Shown: positions 59,635-64,000 of the stretch, in pieces
Layout: every line of letters begins with the position of its first letter
How positions within the stretch are numbered: the stretch's first letter is position 1
From: Symbiodinium natans
Lineage: Eukaryota > Sar > Dinophyceae > Suessiales > Symbiodiniaceae
Assembly (NCBI GenBank): GCA_905221605.1
Contig: CAJNDS010002207.1
Coordinates: 62,001 to 126,000 of the forward strand
Length of the DNA stretch: 64,000 bases
Direction: 5' to 3'
Notes under the pieces: model-generated
Database searches by the model: none
What the model was told of the DNA's origin: nothing
The model's input: only the letters and a program-made list of their open reading frames with translations
Translations under genes and position numbers: made by a program

Positions 59635-62305
59635 ATGAAGCTGCCAGCCTTGTTGCTCGCTGCCCTGGGATTCGTCCAGCTGAGGGCTTCAGGACGGGGT
59701 CTCTGTTTTGTGTTGGTCCGCTTCTCTCTCCTTGTTCTACGCTGTACCATCGCTTTTATCGGGCATTATCCGGTCCTAGCTCGCCGCCGTACACCCGTTC
59801 TCTGTTGAAATGCTGCCTCCAGCATCTACGTTTGCAACATTTGCAAAGCTACAGAGGCACATCTGAAGTCAGAAACGTCATATGGTCGAACAACCTCGAA
59901 GCCCTTACTCAAACCCTCCTAACTTGCCCACAAGCTTTGCCCATCCTTGTTATGTTCATTCTTTGTGCAGAGAGTGCTCATGTGTCTGAAAAGGAGCCTC
60001 CAACCTCGCAGTGGTCCGTGTGTTCTCGACGGAGGAGGAGGTGCAGCTGCTCATGGACAGTGCTGTTATGTGGGAGTCCTCAATGCCATGCGCCAGCAAG
60101 TCCAACATGAGCATGATCGATCTCATCCTGGTCTTCAGCAAGGATCTGGCGGCCGACTCCATGGCCAAGGCAGCTGTGGATTTCTACGGGAATGCCTTCG
60201 ACCAGAAGGTAGCCTGGACGACTTGCTTCTCCGGCGTCAAGAACATGTCGGCCATGCTGAACCCGGAGCAAGACGTGTACGACAACCGCGGCTACACCAC
60301 GAACAAGCACTGGGTCTCTGGTCCCAACGCAGTCTTCTCGAAGATCATGACGGCCATGCTTGAGGGTGAGTTCATGGACATGTACGACACCTTCTTCCTC
60401 ATGGAGATGGACGCGGTTCCCATCAAGAGCGGCTGGCTCGACCAGTTCGAGACGGAGGCTCTCGAGATGCCGGGCGGCAACATGGCCGTCCGCGGGAGCC
60501 AGTACCTGGGCGACAAGTGGGACTTGTTCAAGTCGATGATGCCGACCTACTTGGTGGAGCACATCAACGGCAACGCCATGTACAATCTGAAGCACCCCTG
60601 GACCAAGGCTGTGTACGACGCGTTCCACAGCATGGGCGGTGGCAGCATGATGGAAGAGATGGCCTTCGATGTGGCGTTTGCCATGATCACAATGGATGCC
60701 ATGTCCGGAAACAGCAGCCAGTTTGCAGCTGCGTGGACGGCCGCAGGTGGCGACATGATGACCTACAATTGGGATTCCATGCTGGTGGGCAACTACGCCA
60801 ACACCCTCCTGAACACCAGCTTCGAATTCCCAACCTACATCCGCCACGGTTCCAGCAAGAACCTCTTCGAGACTGTTGAGGATGACGAAGTGACCCTGGG
60901 AGTGGCAATGTTCGACTACCAGGGGCACTTGAAGTCGACCGTGCCCACGCACCACCCCTTCAAGAAGATCCTGGCCCTGACCTACTACCCGCAGCCAGAG
61001 ATGATGGAGACGATCGAGGGCCCGAACGGCAACATTAGCATGGAGACTACGACGGCCAAGAGTGATGCGTACTACCACCTGTGCGAGACAGCCTCTCTTG
61101 TGAAAACGAAGTGGTTCGCCCTCACGGACAACTACCACATCATCAAGGCACCTGTGAGCGTTCTGATGGAGACGGACGACAAGCCCGTGCTGCCCTACGT
61201 CCTGAGGAACTCCAAGTACTGCGGCGAGCGTCCCAACTGCGAGGCTTCCATGGAGCAGGCAGAGACGCTGTTCAGCATCACGCTGAACTACCACCACGAC
61301 AAGTACGAGGTGCTGTACAAGACCGAGGATGCCAAGAAGTTCTGTACGGCTTGGGATCTCGCAACAGCATCTCAATCGTGGAGCGATTGCAGCTTGGCCT
61401 TTGGCCCTACCGGGGACGACTACATCGCCTGGAAGATCAGCGACCCAGATTACAACATCACCAACGAGTTCACTCCGAAGGACAAGACGCGCTACGGCTG
61501 GCGAGCATGGACCAGCCTGTGGAACCCGGCTCCGGTCGATTCCCGCGACTGCAGCACAACCCTCTACGGCCCGAAGGAGTATCTGGAGACCCTCGGCAAC
61601 ATCTCCAAGTGCGCAGTTTCCTATGTGGAGGACGAGGCAGGCTGTGCTGGTGACACTACGTGCATGTGGAAGCCAATGTTCGAGTCGGGCGTTTGCATTC
61701 AGGACCCGAAGGCGGGTGTTGTCACCTCAACAACGGTGGCGGGAGCTGTCTACAGCAGCATTGAAGTCTCTATGGAAATGACAGTGGAAGATCCGGCCAC
61801 GATCACCGAGAACGCCACCGTGACCAATGCCATGATTGCAGGGTTTGCAGAGGTGATGGAAGTGGATGAAGAGGATGTCACGCTGGAGTTCGAGACGAAC
61901 AGGCGCCTCAGTTCCCATGCAAGGAAGCTTCAGGTCACTCTGACGGCCATTTTCACTGTGACAATGCCCAGCATCGAAGCAGCCATCGAAAAGCAAGTGG
62001 CAATTGAGACAGTGTCTTTGGCGAAAACGACCGAAGCCATCAGCACTGCTGTCGCCAGCACTGGCTTCACGGGCACCGTGGAGGTCACCGGCAAGTCGAC
62101 GGTTCGCGTCGCTGCACCGACGACCACGACCACGACAACGACGACCACGACGACGACGTCGACGGCAGACAACATGACCGGTGACGATGGAGACGACGGC
62201 GACGATGGTGACGATGGTGACGATGGCGAGGAGCCGCCCAGCTCGGCAATCGCTGGCACCGCCTCTGCCGCTGTGCTAGGACTGTCCATGCTGCTCGCGG
62301 CCTAA
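59635..62305 (+). CDS. Array copy 3: secreted, GPI-anchor-type glycosyltransferase-like protein
   Basis: Exons 59635-59698 and 60012-62305 share the structure of copy 2 and, by my reading, encode the identical protein. Differences in the large exon are synonymous, for example TAT/TAC in PTYLV, GCT/GCG in YDAF, CTG/TTG in CSLAF, CGG/AGG in NRRL and several in the Thr and GDD runs. The signal peptide, candidate catalytic motif, Cys-rich block, Thr run, GDD stalk and hydrophobic C terminus are all intact. Confidence 0.8.
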
Positions 62306-63483
62306 GCCGTAAGCCATGCAGGACACGCACCTGCGAAAGAAGATTGCTAGGCTGCCAAGAGTCCTTGCAGAACGTCCATGAGTGTCATGTTCTGAGTTGG
62401 ACGTGCAACCTTTGCAAGAGGCTGGAAGGCCCACTAAATTCGTGCAGACAGCCCTCTTCGGCAGTAACCTTTTCTGATGGGGCCGGCAGCGCAAAGCCCT
62501 GCCCTCAAACCGTCATTCGCATAGGCAAGCGCCGGGCGCCACAAGAGGCGCGCCCGAACACCACGAAACACGCCAACGTGTCAACGACGCCAGCGCGTCG
62601 TAGGCCAAGCCTCGGCGACGACTGCGATTCGCAAGTGATTTTGGAAAGCGAAAAGAACTTTGGCCCCCCTTGCACGTTGTTTCCGGAATTCAGGGGCGAA
62701 AGTCGTGCACGCAGAAGCCGCCGCATGAAGCCATCGGAAGGCAAGTCCCACAGCCAGGAACATGTAGTAAAGCTGACCCGATCCTACGTCCATTTCGGGG
62801 TGCCGAGGCTGAGTTCAATGCCTTCAGCGCAAAGTCCTCGTCAACGCTTCAGGACTCGATTCAGGACTGCCAGGGCATTGAGGCTTGCTCAGCCCGAAGC
62901 CCTAATCTGCAATAGGAGTGGCTGCGGGGTGGTTAGCGCCAGGCCTATGTCAGATTGGGTAGAAGGTGGCAAGTGGAAGGCGTCACGCGGCAAGCTCCGA
63001 ACCGTTCAAGCAGTGGGACTGTGCTCACGCACGTGCGTGCACCCCAGAGACTCCTGCGAACGGGCGCACCTGGCTCTTGAAGTTTGGAGCCTTGTGCAGC
63101 TGAAGAGCTGGCGCTGAGAAGGGAGCAGCTTCGTCGGATCTGCACCTGACTGTTGCGTGCACCAGATAATGCCAGGATTCTTGGCGGAACTTGCTGGTAT
63201 ACTTGGAGATGCACTGCTTGCCGCCACGCCCTCAGATTCCGGACTGCTTCCGGACTGCTCAAAGAAGGCCCCGCATGATGGCTGCCAGATGCTGACCCTG
63301 CGCACCCCCGCCACTGACATTCTGCACATTCCGATGGCCTGGATATTGTTTCTGACGCTTCTCCCAGCATTGTAGGGCAAATGACCTCAAGCCGCCAAGC
63401 CCATCCTTCTCAAGCGCCGGGGCAAACTTCCCCACCACTGCCACCAAAGGCCTGAAACAGCGTTGCGTGATTTGCAACCTGCC
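62306..63483. other. Array spacer between copies 3 and 4
   Basis: This spacer is 11 bp longer than the others because TTCCGGACTGC is duplicated at 63237-63258. Otherwise it is nearly identical, with a few substitutions (for example ATG to GTG near 62578). Confidence 0.6.
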
Positions 63484-64000
63484 ATGAAGCTGCCAGCCTT
63501 GTTGCTCGCTGCCCTGGGATTCGTCCAGCTGAGGGCTTCAGGACGGGGTCTCTGTTTTGTGTTGGTCCGCTTCTCTCTCCTTGTTCTACGCTGTACCATC
63601 GCTTTTATCGGGCATTATCCGGTCCTAGCTCGCCGCCGTACACCCGTTCTCTGTTGAAATGCTGCCTCCAGCATCTACGTTTGCAACATTTGCAAAGCTA
63701 CAGAGGCACATCTGAAGTCAGAAACGTCATATGGTCGAACAACCTCGAAGCCCTTACTCAAACCCTCCTAACTTGCCCACAAGCTTTGCCCATCCTTGTT
63801 ATGTTCATTCTTTGTGCAGAGAGTGCTCATGTGTCTGAAAAGGAGCCTCCAACCTCGCAGTGGTCCGTGTGTTCTCGACGGAGGAGGAGGTGCAGCTGCT
63901 CATGGACAGTGCTGTTATGTGGGAGTCCTCAATGCCATGCGCCAGCAAGTCCAACATGAGCATGATCGATCTCATCCTGGTCTTCAGCAAGGATCTGGCG
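63484..64000 (+). CDS. Array copy 4 (truncated by window end)
   Basis: The signal-peptide exon 63484-63547 and the intron 63548-63860 match copies 2 and 3. The large exon starts at 63861 and is identical in protein to copies 2 and 3 (Val in DSAVMW) up to the window end, about residue 47. The remainder lies outside the window. Confidence 0.75.

Larger units (their letters stand above)
51481..64000 (+). repeat. Tandem gene array, unit 3,838 bp, four copies (last incomplete)
   Basis: The large exon recurs at 52336, 56174, 60012 and 63861. The first two intervals are exactly 3,838 bp and the third is 3,849 bp because of an 11-bp duplication at 63237-63258. Coding and spacer sequence are both repeated, so whole units were duplicated. 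Homology to the spacer begins at about 51481 (GCCTTCAGC then GCGCAAAGTCCTCG). The first spacer piece, 51481-52066, is more diverged and shortened than the others, as expected at an array edge. The array continues past the window end. Confidence 0.95.

Noticed and set aside
51481-64000. CRISPR-like or satellite interpretation of the 3.8-kb repeats
   Set aside because: The repeats are long, include intact genes and are uniform in spacing. This is tandem gene duplication and not a repeat-spacer array or short satellite.

Overview
The window looks like nuclear DNA of a dinoflagellate, most likely a Symbiodiniaceae-type alga. This is inferred from GC-rich sequence cut into very short exons, introns that use GC as well as GT donors, every supportable coding segment lying on the + strand, a head-to-tail array of nearly identical genes, abundant microsatellites and scattered TTTAGGG-type tracts. 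Nothing suggests a bacterial, viral or organellar origin: there are no operons, Shine-Dalgarno sites, tRNAs, rRNAs or CRISPR arrays.

Layout. 1-2326: microsatellite-bearing DNA with no gene I can support. 2327-4368: a spliced proteasome alpha-1 (PSMA1-type) gene, seven exons visible, first exon missing. 4369-10070: non-coding or intronic sequence with a G tract and a 39-unit GCA repeat. 10072-10223: a fold-back (MITE-like) element. 10776-11300: a single-exon gene with an N-myristoylation start. 11301-33340: long stretches holding isolated candidate exons, best a phase-consistent three-exon fragment at 16451-16786, plus telomere-like repeats near 29.3-29.9 kb and a second fold-back at 32719-32792. 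33380-34630: a 416-codon intronless gene of unknown function. 35.5-36.2 kb: an AT-rich microsatellite island enclosing one GC-rich membrane-spanning exon. 36.2-51.5 kb: scattered candidate exons, several of them hydrophobic.

51481-64000: the main feature is a tandem array with a 3,838-bp period. Each unit has a small signal-peptide exon, an intron of about 313 bp and one 764-codon exon. The predicted product is a secreted protein of about 785 residues with an N-terminal domain resembling GT-A glycosyltransferases (tentative), a Thr run, an acidic GDD-repeat stalk and a C-terminal hydrophobic tail like a GPI-anchor signal. Three units have a complete large exon and a fourth runs off the window end. 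Copies 2 and 3 differ only at synonymous sites by my reading, whereas copy 1, at the array edge, has lost the intron's donor site.

The proteasome gene is housekeeping and the array probably makes an abundant surface or secreted protein. I see no shared pathway. Exon boundaries were read by eye from splice dinucleotides, reading phase and protein similarity; no alignment or database search was run.
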